From NCBI RefSeq assembly GCF_030384665.1, contig NC_083674.1:1550001-1614000 (forward strand): a stretch of DNA of 64,000 nucleotides, written 5' to 3'. How positions within the stretch are numbered: the stretch's first letter is position 1; every line of letters begins with the position of its first letter. Shown one piece after another: positions 50,315 to 60,306 of the stretch. The notes under the pieces were generated by a model. It did not search any database. It saw only the letters and a program-made list of their open reading frames with translations, and was not told the DNA's origin. The stretch comes from Lodderomyces elongisporus. Taxonomy: Eukaryota; Ascomycota; Pichiomycetes; Serinales; Debaryomycetaceae. A program made the translations under genes and the position numbers.

Positions 50315-52072
50315 ATGTCTAGCGATAGTAGCTCATCAGTAGGTAATGCAATAACTCAGAGTGTAAATGACATTATAGAGTCCATTACACCACGCCAAAT
50401 CACTGAGTGGAAAGTTTCTTCATTTGAAAAGTTCGCCACGAAGGTAACCGCATACGAATCCTTCTTGAACAATATCAAAAGTCAACTAGCCTCATCAGCA
50501 GTAAACACACATCAGTTACTATGGATTGAGTGTTTATACAAAATCACTGCAACTTTTTCACAATTGAAAAAGACATTTGTAAAACTATGCATGGAAAGAA
50601 ACGTCACATACCATCAAGCAGCTTTATGCCAAATCAGATGTCACAAAGTATTACTGGAGATCGGTTCTTTGCTTAGTGTTTACTTGAGTGAGGCAAACCT
50701 CACCACCTTTGGAGAAAGATTCAAGAAGGTAGTGGAAAGGATAATCGAGATTCTTTTGGTAAAGAATGTTACAGTGGAAGTTCAACAAAATAAAAATGAG
50801 CAAACTCGAAATAAAAATGAAACCCATATAGAACAAAAAACAAAGGTAGAGGATGAAATACTTGGTTTGCTCTTGGATAATTTTCGCTATATCATTCCAA
50901 CCGGAGATAATAAACTATCAGTTTTGGCTCATTTCAGCAAGTGCTTGTACATTTTGAATCGCCCTGCATTATTTGCTCGAATACTTACTGAATACGACCC
51001 AGAATTTCCACTTGGGCTTTTAGCAAATGCTTCACCGATAAACCTTGTTGATCTTATTGATTTTTACCGATATACTGCTTTCAACTTGGTTTCACTTTCC
51101 TTTAAGGACAATAGAGGTTTCAACGACTCTTATACAAAGCAAGCCGCCCTCTATTTCAAAGTGCTATTTGCATTTCCAAACTTGAATATCAATGGAGCAA
51201 TCGATGGGTTGGACACAAAGATTCCCGAGGATTCAATTATCAATCTCGAAGAAAGGCAGGAAATATCCTATCTTTACATCCTAAATCACATTGCTAGTAT
51301 GAATTCCGTTATTGAACTCTTTAACACTTCTCCGGTGTTCAAGTCTGAAATTACTTTTCTCATAAGAACCATGTCTGCAGAGTTGTCAAGGGATATCGAA
51401 GAGCAAGCATCGCAACCGGGGAGTAGACACTCTAGTGTCCTTAATATCCCACTGTTGGATAACTCAAAAAAAAACTCAATAAATCAAGCAAACTCACTAA
51501 ACTCAATAATTTCGGTAAACTCGGTAAACTCAGTGAACTCAGTGAACAATCCATCCAACTCATATCCTTTTGAAAAAAGTAATGAAGAATATATGGAGAA
51601 GCTGTCAAATATTGGTGCAGTGATTTATGAGGGAACATATAAGGAGAAATTGAAATTAGTTGTATCATTCTGTGAAGCCATTTCTGCAGCACCTCAAAAC
51701 CTTTGCATCCAGGATATGTTCCAGAATTTAAACGAAATTTTAGATTATGAACTGTGGAGTTTACATCAGAATGTTGAAGTTGTTTATAAAGTGAGACTGT
51801 TGCTAATTGGCTTGGTATTGAAACAAGCAAACCAAATTAGTGGTTTTAATAGAATACCACTATCTAATTTAGGACTGCTATTTGCTTTGAACAATGAAAA
51901 TAATAAAATTGAGGATATAATCAGTAATATTTACGTCAAAGGGTTCAGTTGGAGCATTGACGATGACTCATTGGTTTTCAAGACTGATCTGCCAAATGTG
52001 GTTCCTGAGGATATGGTACAGACTCAATTGGAGATTATCAGACTCACTAATAAACTAAAGGATGCTATATGA
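50315..52072 (+). CDS. Uncharacterised 585-residue helical protein
   Basis: I do not recognise the family. The protein is predicted by eye to be mostly helical from residue 10 to 330 (ITEWKVSSFEKFATKVTAYESFL, LLWIECLYKITATFSQLKKTFV, LLEIGSLLSVYLSEANLTTFGERFKKVV). This is followed by a disordered Ser/Asn segment with three VNSVNS repeats (about residues 410-435) and a second helical part that ends in QTQLEIIRLTNKLKDAI. No signal peptide or membrane segment is evident. The long helical repeats suit a tethering or scaffold subunit, but this is only a structural impression. ATG 50315 is the first in frame; upstream sequence is a CCA/TAC repeat. Confidence 0.82.
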   Translation: MSSDSSSSVGNAITQSVNDIIESITPRQITEWKVSSFEKFATKVTAYESFLNNIKSQLASSAVNTHQLLWIECLYKITATFSQLKKTFVKLCMERNVTYHQAALCQIRCHKVLLEIGSLLSVYLSEANLTTFGERFKKVVERIIEILLVKNVTVEVQQNKNEQTRNKNETHIEQKTKVEDEILGLLLDNFRYIIPTGDNKLSVLAHFSKCLYILNRPALFARILTEYDPEFPLGLLANASPINLVDLIDFYRYTAFNLVSLSFKDNRGFNDSYTKQAALYFKVLFAFPNLNINGAIDGLDTKIPEDSIINLEERQEISYLYILNHIASMNSVIELFNTSPVFKSEITFLIRTMSAELSRDIEEQASQPGSRHSSVLNIPLLDNSKKNSINQANSLNSIISVNSVNSVNSVNNPSNSYPFEKSNEEYMEKLSNIGAVIYEGTYKEKLKLVVSFCEAISAAPQNLCIQDMFQNLNEILDYELWSLHQNVEVVYKVRLLLIGLVLKQANQISGFNRIPLSNLGLLFALNNENNKIEDIISNIYVKGFSWSIDDDSLVFKTDLPNVVPEDMVQTQLEIIRLTNKLKDAI

Positions 52073-52692
52073 ATAACTCCAGAATTGAAAATATTGAAGA
52101 GTGCGTAAATTAAAGAAACAAATTATGATAAGCATATATTTTTTTTTAGGTGTAAATTGACAATCGATTAATATAATCGATTTTTTTTAAAAAACAGATT
52201 CTAACGTAGTTTGCTAACAAGCATTTTTTATGTTAAGCTATTGTGCTGTACAATCTGTCACTCTTTGATAACTTTTGATTCTTTTGTTTTATTTAATTTT
52301 CCTGCTTTTCCTTTCATTTCTTTTTAGCTTTGTAATATGTTGTTTTAATGGATCTGACATTTGACTTAAAATGGTGCCAAAAAAACTAGAAATTAAATAA
52401 GTAAATGAACAAAGCTCACATATATGACACTTGTAATAACTGTTTTTGATTGATTCGGTTCCCTACCAAAATATACATATATAAACTCTGATTGAAAAAG
52501 AGAAATAATATGATGACATGTTTTACTTGAATAACATAGTGTAGGTAACGTGGAATAAACTACTCTTTAACAAAAAACCAATAACTGATAATTATGCTAA
52601 TTTGGTTTTAAAATTTTTTTTTCTTTTGGTTTCTTTTTTTTTTTGTTTTGCCAACACATAAAGATCTAGCTGTTTTACACCTCTAACGTTTA
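52073..52692. other. AT-rich interval upstream of tRNA-Met
   Basis: Nothing recognisable in 620 bp beyond A/T homopolymers. Confidence 0.65.
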
Positions 52693-52785
52693 GCCTTCCT
52701 AGTTCAGTTGGTTAGAACGTCTGTCTCATAATTGTCCGCAATGTGAGCCATCAGGAGGTCGTGAGTTCGATCCTCACGGAGGGCA
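52693..52785 (+). tRNA. tRNA-Met(CAT), elongator type, with intron
   Basis: The acceptor stem pairs GCCTTCC with GGAGGGC, with discriminator A at 52785. The D arm is GTTC/GAAC and the T arm is CGTGAG/CTCACG with GTTCGATCC. The anticodon stem TCTGT/TCAGG keeps the U31-U39 mismatch also found in yeast elongator tRNA-Met. The loop CTCATAA contains CAT. A 19-nt intron (52731-52749) follows position 37; its TGAG can pair with CTCA of the loop, as in the bulge-helix-bulge structure. A T-run follows at 52797. Confidence 0.93.
52731..52749 (+). other. tRNA-Met intron (19 nt)
   Basis: It interrupts the anticodon loop between positions 37 and 38; removal restores a 74-nt mature tRNA. The exact ends are ambiguous by one base because A lies at both junctions. 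Confidence 0.85.
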
Positions 52786-53240
52786 CTAAAACCCATTTTT
52801 TTATTTTTTTAATCTTTTTTTATTTTTTTTTTACATTTTATCTGTTTCTCAACTTTTAAATTAATTTATTTTTTCTTCTTTGATATCTATATTAGGTTAC
52901 ACGCCACAGTTATGTCCATAGTAGAAAATATTTCCCCGCTTATTTTGTTGTTTTTTTTTTTGGTGCGCGTGCGAGTGCACGCGCGCGCTTTTTAGGTGCG
53001 TTTGTTGGAGGGATCATGATAATATTATAGAGTGAGAAATTGAAGGTGGATTGTGATTGTGATTGTGATTGTAAGGTGTGTCTCTTTATATGTTGTGTAA
53101 GTACGGCGGTGTGATGGATATCTGATTCGAAATTATATCCAATTTCAGCAAAATCTTCTTCTCTCTTTCTCTACTTCTTTCTCTTTATCCTTGTCTTTTA
53201 TCCAGCCAGTTTAACTAGCATAAATTTGTTTGAATGCAAA
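52786..53240. other. Upstream region of the PPT1-like gene
   Basis: No gene. There are T-runs after the tRNA, an alternating GCGCGTGCGAGTGCACGC purine/pyrimidine stretch at 52963-52988 and GTGATT repeats at 53052-53073. Confidence 0.7.
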
Positions 53241-54233
53241 ATGCAGATTGCTAGTTTATTTAGTATCCCAAGTTTTATATTACAGCTAATACCAAGTAAT
53301 GTGGTAGAAAGTCCCTTGGCACCAATAAATAACTACAAGTCCATTGATACAACGTTTTCAGCGGTGATATCAGATGTGGAATCTACAACGACAACCGTAT
53401 ACAGACCTATAATACTATGGCATGGTTTGGGTGACAACTACAATAGCACAGGGATTCACAACGTTTACGATATAGTTGATCGTTTATATCCCGGGATCTT
53501 TTTACATTCAATCTACATTAACGAAGACCCTAATAAAGATGAACAAAATTCATTTTTCGGAGATGCAAACAATCAAGTTGATCAAGTGTGCCGCCAACTT
53601 CTGGGAATTCCGCAACTTTCTCAAGCAGACTCGGTTGATGCTATTGGGTTTTCTCAGGGCGGGGTCTTGCTACGAGGCTTGGTTGAAAGGTGCCCACAAA
53701 TCAAGATCCACAATTTGGTCACTTTTGGAAGCCCTCATATGGGTGTAATGGAAATGCCCTTGTGCAAAAATGATAGAGATTGGTTATGCAAAAGACGCAA
53801 TGAATTATTAAAGAGACAGGTTTGGTATGAAAATGTACAAAAGACAATTCTTCCGGCACAATATTTTAGAGATCCTTATAATATTGACAAATACTTAGAG
53901 CACTCACATTACTTGGCGGATATCAACAATGAAAGGAATGAAAAAAATGCATCCTATATTGAAAATTTGGCAAGCTTGAATAAGTTGATCTTGGTAACTT
54001 TCACAAAGGATACAACGGTGGTACCAAAAGAAAGTGCCATGTTTTGTGATACCGACCCAATATTGGAACAGACTATACCCTTTGACAAGACAGAGCTTTA
54101 TGTCAATGATTACATTGGGTTGAAAAAATTACATGGAAAAAATGCAGTAGAGTTTTTGACAATAGAAGACGGTCATATGTCTATTAGCGAGGAATTTATT
54201 GTTGATGTGGCTCTGAAATATTTTGGTGTTTGA
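53241..54233 (+). CDS. Palmitoyl-protein thioesterase (PPT1/CLN1 family)
   Basis: PPT1 enzymes remove thioester-linked fatty acids from proteins in the lysosome or vacuole. The 330-residue protein starts with a probable signal peptide (MQIASLFSIPSFILQLI). The alpha/beta-hydrolase core begins at RPIILWHGLGDNYN. The catalytic triad is Ser138 in GFSQGG, Asp257 in TKDTTVV and His312 in DGHMS. The Ser-His spacing of 174 residues is the same as in human PPT1. Other family motifs include LVTFGSPHMGV and QYFRDPYN. The frame opens five codons earlier at a TTG, so ATG 53241 is used. S. cerevisiae has no clear PPT1; fission yeast has it fused in pdf1. Confidence 0.92.
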   Translation: MQIASLFSIPSFILQLIPSNVVESPLAPINNYKSIDTTFSAVISDVESTTTTVYRPIILWHGLGDNYNSTGIHNVYDIVDRLYPGIFLHSIYINEDPNKDEQNSFFGDANNQVDQVCRQLLGIPQLSQADSVDAIGFSQGGVLLRGLVERCPQIKIHNLVTFGSPHMGVMEMPLCKNDRDWLCKRRNELLKRQVWYENVQKTILPAQYFRDPYNIDKYLEHSHYLADINNERNEKNASYIENLASLNKLILVTFTKDTTVVPKESAMFCDTDPILEQTIPFDKTELYVNDYIGLKKLHGKNAVEFLTIEDGHMSISEEFIVDVALKYFGV

Positions 54234-54554
54234 ATAGGACTAATTTTTGAAGAAAGATGGTTAGAGGATGTTCATCAAGATGCCTTTTTTCTTGTTCTTG
54301 TTCTTGTTCTTGTTCTTGTTCTTGTTCTTGTTCTTGTTCTTTATTTTCTTTTTTATTAATTTCAGTCTCATTTCCATTAATTTTTTTGGGATCTAATTTT
54401 ATTTCTCCAATTTTTCTATTTAGCTGGCTAGTTCAAGATCACTGCTTATACAGGTATTCAGCAAATTTATATGTTTTTGAGATTAAAGATTCAAATATGC
54501 GGAATCTGATTCCACTTCTAATGGTATATGATTAGTCTTGCGGTGATTTTCAAA
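54234..54554. other. Convergent 3' region with CTTGTT repeat
   Basis: A 321-bp interval between the PPT1-like gene and HFM1. It contains the hexamer repeat and T-rich sequence; the short open frame across the repeat is not a supported gene. Confidence 0.75.
54291..54338 (+). repeat. (CTTGTT)8 hexamer repeat
   Basis: Eight perfect copies about 60 bp after the PPT1-like stop. Confidence 0.95.
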
Positions 54555-57500
54555 TTATTTACTCGTCACGCCTTCAACTGTTTCAAAGTCCGCAAACAGC
54601 AAACTCTTTGATCTCTGACTAGATTCAATTTTGTCAATTTTGTCAATTTTTTCAATTTTTTCAATTTTGTCGTTTTTGACGGAGCTCCCAATGAAAGATT
54701 TGTATTGAGAATCTTCTTTATTCTTGTCTCCACCATTATCATTAAATGATGTTATATTTCTAATTATCGTACTCTTGTGAGATTCTGAGTGGTCATCTCC
54801 GACTTCAAACAGGAAATGTCGCGCCCTCTTTTGCGGGCTAAAAATAGTCTTTTGAAAGGCTGGAGATGTTGGTTCCAAGTCTGGAGTGGAACTTAAATCA
54901 AATATAGATCTCTTTTTTGTTTCAGATTTTTTGCGAACAACATTTGTTTGCGTTTGTTTACTACTCGTTGCTTCATTTGGAGCATCAACTAATGCTTCAT
55001 TGGGAGAGCTACTCAAGAAAAAACTAGATCCGAGTATAAGTGGCTCATTCTCCTTCTTTCCAGAAAATATGGGATGCATCATGTCATTGGTTTTAAGTAC
55101 ACCCAGAAGATTATTCGCGGCCCGGTTGGATTTTAAATTCAGATAAAGATCATCAGAATTTCGACATAACCCATCTTCCTTTTTTATGTGTTCTTTGTAA
55201 GCAGTTTCAAACATTTCGCAACTATTAGTACTAGGTGCCTGTTTCATGGGAACAATTTCCGTTTTCTTATGTTTGAAGCAATTGGGTGGAATACCTTCTT
55301 TACAACATATATGTCGACACCTTAATTTGTTCTTACAACTATGATTACACTCATAGTTCCCATTCGACCTCAATACTCTCAAGGTTGATCCATAGTAGCC
55401 GTCTTTCCTTGCATTTGCTTGTTTTTCACTAAAGTCATCTCTATTTCGGCAATCTTTATCCAATTTCAAATCATTCGACGCTACAGATTTATTCAAACCC
55501 ATTGTATATCCTATTCTGTCTTTACTACCACTTTCGTTTTCATTTACTTCTTCTACCACCAACTGCAGTGGCAGCGGCAGCAGCAGCGGCAGAAGCAGCA
55601 GCAGTGGGCTAAACTCAAAATCGTCAATAACTTCAATGAATCCTTTTAAGATGTCCATGGGTGGCTCAATTTTGAGAGATTGACTAACTTGAGCACTGGC
55701 AACAGAGTCTATAGAAACCTGACAATTGAATGCATGAGACAACTTTTCAATTCGCAGGCTAAGCTCAAACTTTCGGGGCCCCATTAATTTTTGAACTGGA
55801 ATCCTTCGGAAATCCAATAGTGTACCTCCAATCTCGCTTATAATCTGTGCATACATCATCTGATTTCGCCAGCTACTTGACATTGAGTGCACTTCAAATG
55901 TAATTAAGAACGTGCAATCAATCGCCGTACGTGACGGTGCAAGGCACAGTTTTAATAATTCGACCTGCAAATAAATGGACGGAATCAACATGATCGATTT
56001 CTTGATCCTGTTTCCAGCTCCAGTTTTGAGGCTCAAAAAATATTCAATTTGCGAGCTGCTCAAACATTTTGCATCTTTCAAACTTAAAATATTGTGATTG
56101 ACAAATTTCTTCACCGCAACAGAACCAACACCTTCAAGCTGTCGAAGCTCGTTAGGCGAACCCTCCCAACATTTACCGTGAAGACAACGCAGCAAATAAC
56201 TCAGACTCCGCAAAGAAACAGCGTCTTTCCTTTCAACAAACACATCCAAAGTCGCAGTCATGATGCGCAAAATATGTTTGAAAACAAAGAATTTATCGCC
56301 CAAAAAACTTGCATGTAGTTTCATCGCACCATTGTAGTTGGGGAAATCTAAACCCCCTAGTTCAAACTGAATAAGAAGCTTAACCTTGTCATGGTGGGTC
56401 ATATTTGTTGAATTTGATTGATAACGAAGTATAGGTGAATTGTTGATTTCCCTGTACAATCTTTTTTCTTGATGCTTCAATTTGATATCTGCAAACTCTT
56501 TCGATTGAGATACTAAGTCTAATAGTTCTGAAATAGATAACTGACTGCGAGCCTTTATTAACAGTTTCATGGTTTCAAAACTGATGTAGTGCATGGTCAT
56601 TGAAAATCCATAAGGTGTGCATTTGTATTCATCTGTGATTAATTTTTCACAAACCAAAGATTGGGCGTTTGTTCTGCAGAATGCTAGCAAATTCTCCTCT
56701 GCACTCATACTTGGTTGAGGAATGGTGTGATAGTAGTTTGGGTTTGCTAAGAATCTGACATAGAAATAAGTAGTCTTTATCCAGTTTAAAGCGTCTTTTA
56801 AACTGCGTACATTTCCAATTGCAATCTCTGACACTAAATTTTCAGGAAATGATAGGTGCAAACTGCTCTCAACTTTTTCCGTTCCATTGATCACCTTCTC
56901 ATATTTTTGCTTCAACTTGGCATTTGTCATAACGACAGCAACACCTTTGTTCTCAAATTGAGGTCTACCTGCTCTACCAATCATTTGTAAAATATCTGTT
57001 TCTTGATACTCTTTAAATCTATTTTCCGACCAACATCTAGTGCCCTTGATTATAACCAAGTATGCAGGAAAATTGATTCCTACTGCAAGAGTAGATGTAC
57101 AGCACAAGATTTTGATTCTGCCATTGAGAAACGACGTTTCAACTTGGTTGCGATCAGCTAGTGCAAGTCCTGCATGATGATAGCCTATCCCAAATTTATT
57201 AACACAGGCCTGAAGATCACGGTCTTTGAGTTTTAGTTCGTTACTATATGAAAGTTTGATATTAAGATTTTCTTTCAAGTACTTGGCAGTTTGTTGACAA
57301 CTGTTTCTTGTAGGGCAGAATATGAGCACTGGCTTATTCCTTGAATATTTATTGATTATTTCATTGAGCTTGGAGTTAAGGAGAACATCAAACGAAAAAT
57401 CATTTTCGCTTTGAGGTTTGAATCCACACACAAACTGCTCCAATTTGACTGCACGATATTCTTCTCCAAAATTAAACGTCACAGCCGTGTTAGCTAGTCG

Positions 57501-58938
57501 AGTCAATTGATCGAACTCACCACACGCGGTTGAATCATCATTTCCGCCTAGTCCAATCCATTTGGAAATATCGTAGGCATTTGCAACAGTCGCTGAGATT
57601 GCCAAGATTCTCATGCCCTCACAAATTCGTTTCATGCGCGTGATTACCACTTCTAATGTAGAACCCCTTGTTTCTTTTAGGATGTGTACTTCATCTACCA
57701 AAAGCAACTTCACTAACCCAAATAGCTTCTTATAATCTCTCCATTTCCTCGTAATTATATCCCATTTTTCCGGAGTTGATATAATAATTTTGGATTTGCG
57801 AACGTGATCAGTTTCTTTATAAGACGTGTCCCCAGTCAACATCCCTACAGTTAATCCTAAAGGAGCAAACTTTTTGGACCAGTCAGCTTGTCGTTCGCTA
57901 CAAAGTGCCTTAGTAGGAGCGAGGTATAAAGCTTTGGCATCATCACCATTAGTACACCCTTGATCGTGTAAACTAATCATTTCTCGTAATATGGCAAGCT
58001 CAAAAATTACAGTTTTACCTGAACCAGTAGGGGAGCTCAAAACGCAATTGAAAGAAGTACCATAAACGCATTGAAAACATTTTGATTGCATGGCGTTAAA
58101 TTTCACAAATGGGAAAACCTGGCGCTCACGAGAAGGTAAAATACTAGTGTCTAATCTATTTGGCACACAAGAAGGGCTTGAATCTTTGGTAAACAGATAA
58201 TTAAAATCATTAGCCGCTTCGCGAGTGGATGTAAAGGTAAATTTGTTTTTAGGACTTTGGGTATGTGGATGTAAATAGATTGGAGTATTTGAATGTGCTT
58301 TTGCATGAGCGTTGTCAAGAGTCAATTCCCTCGATGGTGAACTCAGGATGGTATAAATGACATCCTCGAGACGCTTATTATAGTCCAGTTTATCAGAGTC
58401 TACTCTTTTGACAAGTGCTTGGTCTCCCAGTTTATCTATTTCTTCGCTATACGGTTTGACCTTGCTCTTATTAAAAACTTGTCTAGTGTTTGAAAATTGT
58501 TTCGGTTTTCGCCAAAGAGGTTTTTGCTTGTCGATTGAATCTTCGTTGTATCGGAATGAACTCAAATTTGTCTTGTCCAAAAGAGGCTGCCTCACTTTTG
58601 ATACCGGGGTCACCAGAGCCGTCGAGGCTATTGGAGCCGCAATTGAACGTGCAGACGGAGCTGGTAAATGGTTAATTCCCTCGCAATATTGCAATTGCTG
58701 GTCCTGCAATGTATTGCCAGTGTTGAGAAAGAAGGTACCATTAGACGTTGAGATTTTCCTTTTTGATTTAGTCTGATTGGATTTACTACTATTCCCTATA
58801 TTCTCATAATCGGGGTAATCTTTAACTAATGATTAGTATACGACGTTATATATTTTAGTCATGGCTGCGGTCTTATATACCTTCGTTAATACTATCTTCG
58901 GAGTCGAGAAATGCTGTTAAACTATTCAAAAATGACAT
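54555..58938 (-). CDS. HFM1: Meiotic crossover helicase Hfm1/Mer3, spliced
   Basis: Mer3 is a Ski2-like 3'-5' DNA helicase that extends recombination heteroduplexes and promotes interfering meiotic crossovers. Proposed exons are 58938-58881 and 58825-54555, giving 1442 residues. Without the intron there is no ATG before the helicase core. Exon 1 encodes MSFLNSLTAFLDSEDSINE. Motifs: FNAMQSKCF (Q-like motif), Walker A SSPTGSGKT (about 284-292), DEVH at 397-400, SAT, then QMIGRAGRPQF; a Sec63-like region follows. A C-terminal zinc motif CNHSCKNKLRCRHICC starts at Cys1179, as in other Mer3 proteins. The C-terminal ~250 residues are low-complexity with KIEKIDKID repeats. Yeast Mer3 is 1187 residues and its gene is also spliced. 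Confidence 0.9.
58826..58880 (-). other. Proposed 55-nt HFM1 intron
   Basis: On the minus strand it starts GTATAT and ends TACTAATCATTAG, with a branch-like TACTAAT seven bases before the acceptor. Splicing joins GAAG to TTAAAG as Val-Lys in frame. Unspliced RNA meets TAA after 21 codons. The donor and branch each deviate from consensus at one base. Confidence 0.75.
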
Positions 58939-59332
58939 TGATCTTGTTGTTTGTCTGATAAGAAGTAGTAATAGTAGTAGTGGTGGTGGTGGTGGTGGAT
59001 GAGGGGAACAGGGAAAAACACTGAAGTCGGGATGGAAACAAAATATATTGTAGGATAGGAAATTTGCAACACAATTTGAATCTTGCTATCTCCGTGTTTA
59101 TCATACTCCGTTTTATTATGTTTTTTCTTCATCCTTAATTTTTTTTTTTTTTTTTTCCTTTATATATATTTTTTTTCGTTTCCTTTCTCTTTTTAGCGCG
59201 CGAAGCAAAGCATTTTTGATGATGAAAGGAAAATAATAAACTCCACAATTCAGTAAAGAGATGGGCCACAACGAACTGGAGAAGACGTGACGTGGGTGAT
59301 AAACACTTGTTAAAGGAACACAAACAAGTACA
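58939..59332. other. Divergent promoter region HFM1 / CWF18-like
   Basis: No gene in 394 bp. It has a (GTG)n run at 58979-58999, a T-run at 59138-59157 and an AGCGCGCGAAG stretch at 59194-59205 that includes a CGCGAA core. No clear URS1 meiotic element was seen. Confidence 0.7.
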
Positions 59333-59818
59333 ATGATAGAAGAGATAGATAGAAAAGCTAGATTAGCAGCACTACGCAAGAGTCGATCTGGTAGAAAAAG
59401 TTCAAGTGTTGAAAAAACACAAGCTTCTGTGGCAAAGCCTCTTGCTGGCGAGAGTAGTAGTAATGTTAGAGATGGTAATAGTAGTTTTCAGTCGAGTGAA
59501 ACAACTCATGCAAACACTATTGTCAATGAAACGAAGAATACAGGCTCAAGCTTAGATACAGAATATTTAAAGAATAATTCTTTGCAACAAGAGGATGCAG
59601 AATTGGAAACTAAAGACTCCACCTTGATGGCTAATATTGAAACAGCCCCAAAAGAACTGGGAAATTCAACTCCTACACCTTCATCAGAGCAGCATATGAT
59701 AAACAGCACACAATCTTGCACAGCTGAAATGAAAAATGATTTAAAAAGCTATTTACATAAAGCAGAGATACGCACAAATCGGGCACTAAATAGAATAATT
59801 CAAGAAAGCATCTTGTGA
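59333..59818 (+). CDS. CWF18/CCDC12-like spliceosome protein
   Basis: CWF18 (human CCDC12) is a small component of the activated spliceosome. The 161-residue protein starts IEEIDRKARLAALRKSRSGRKS, similar to the family N-terminus (RKARLxxLR). It ends NDLKSYLHKAEIRTNRALNRIIQESIL, which fits the C-terminal DLK...KLE.RT.RAI..LI.E helix of CCDC12. The middle (residues 25-130) is Ser/Thr/Asn-rich and disordered, and is longer than in other species. Similarity is limited to the two ends, so the call is probable rather than certain. It is divergent from HFM1. Confidence 0.7.
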   Translation: MIEEIDRKARLAALRKSRSGRKSSSVEKTQASVAKPLAGESSSNVRDGNSSFQSSETTHANTIVNETKNTGSSLDTEYLKNNSLQQEDAELETKDSTLMANIETAPKELGNSTPTPSSEQHMINSTQSCTAEMKNDLKSYLHKAEIRTNRALNRIIQESIL

Positions 59819-60306
59819 ATAAATTAATCAATATCGTATATCTTTTTAAACTCTCAGATTTTTTTTTTTTTGTCCTTCGTTTCCCTCACCATCATCAACA
59901 CCATTATAATCATCAATCTTAGTATCTTTTTACTTTTTTACATTATAAATTACCTAATTAGGAAGTCTACGATAGTCCAATCAAATGTTTTTTGGTGCAA
60001 GCGCTGCTTTTGTCTCTCTTCTCGCTTTTGCTAACTTAACTCTCAAGCTAAGTAAACCGATTTCTCAGTAAACCGAGAAACGTTAAGTAGGGAATCTCTT
60101 TACACTATAAGTTTTGAGGTAGTGCACATATTAACATTTTAATTTTAATCGCACCAATCTAGTACCCAAAACGAACGTCAAAAGTTCTGGCTCTGAAAAA
60201 GTTTTAGAAAGAGAGAGAGAGAGAAAGACTTTGATATAAAAGAAGGTTTACTAGAGCTAACGTTTGTTCGATAGTCGTCAATAATCTATTCAGAGAATTC
60301 AGAGAA
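59819..60306. other. ATP4 upstream region
   Basis: No gene. T-runs lie near 59859-59870, two CCAAT boxes at 59977 and 60154, a direct repeat of AGTAAACCGA at 60051-60076 and a GA run at 60210-60224. Confidence 0.7.
59977..59983 (+). promoter_or_regulatory. CCAAT box (HAP complex type) of ATP4
   Basis: CCAATCA lies 330 bp upstream of the ATP4 ATG, and a second CCAAT at 60154-60158 lies 153 bp upstream. Respiratory genes in yeasts are typically activated by Hap2/3/5 through CCAAT boxes. Use is inferred. Confidence 0.4.

Noticed and set aside
52963..52988. Alternating GCGCGTGCGAGTGCACGCGCG stretch as Z-DNA or origin element
   Set aside because: Purine/pyrimidine alternation is real but short and unsupported by nearby signals; no function can be claimed.
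58707..58709. TTG as the start of HFM1
   Set aside because: Non-AUG initiation is unlikely when a short in-frame intron supplies a proper ATG exon just upstream.
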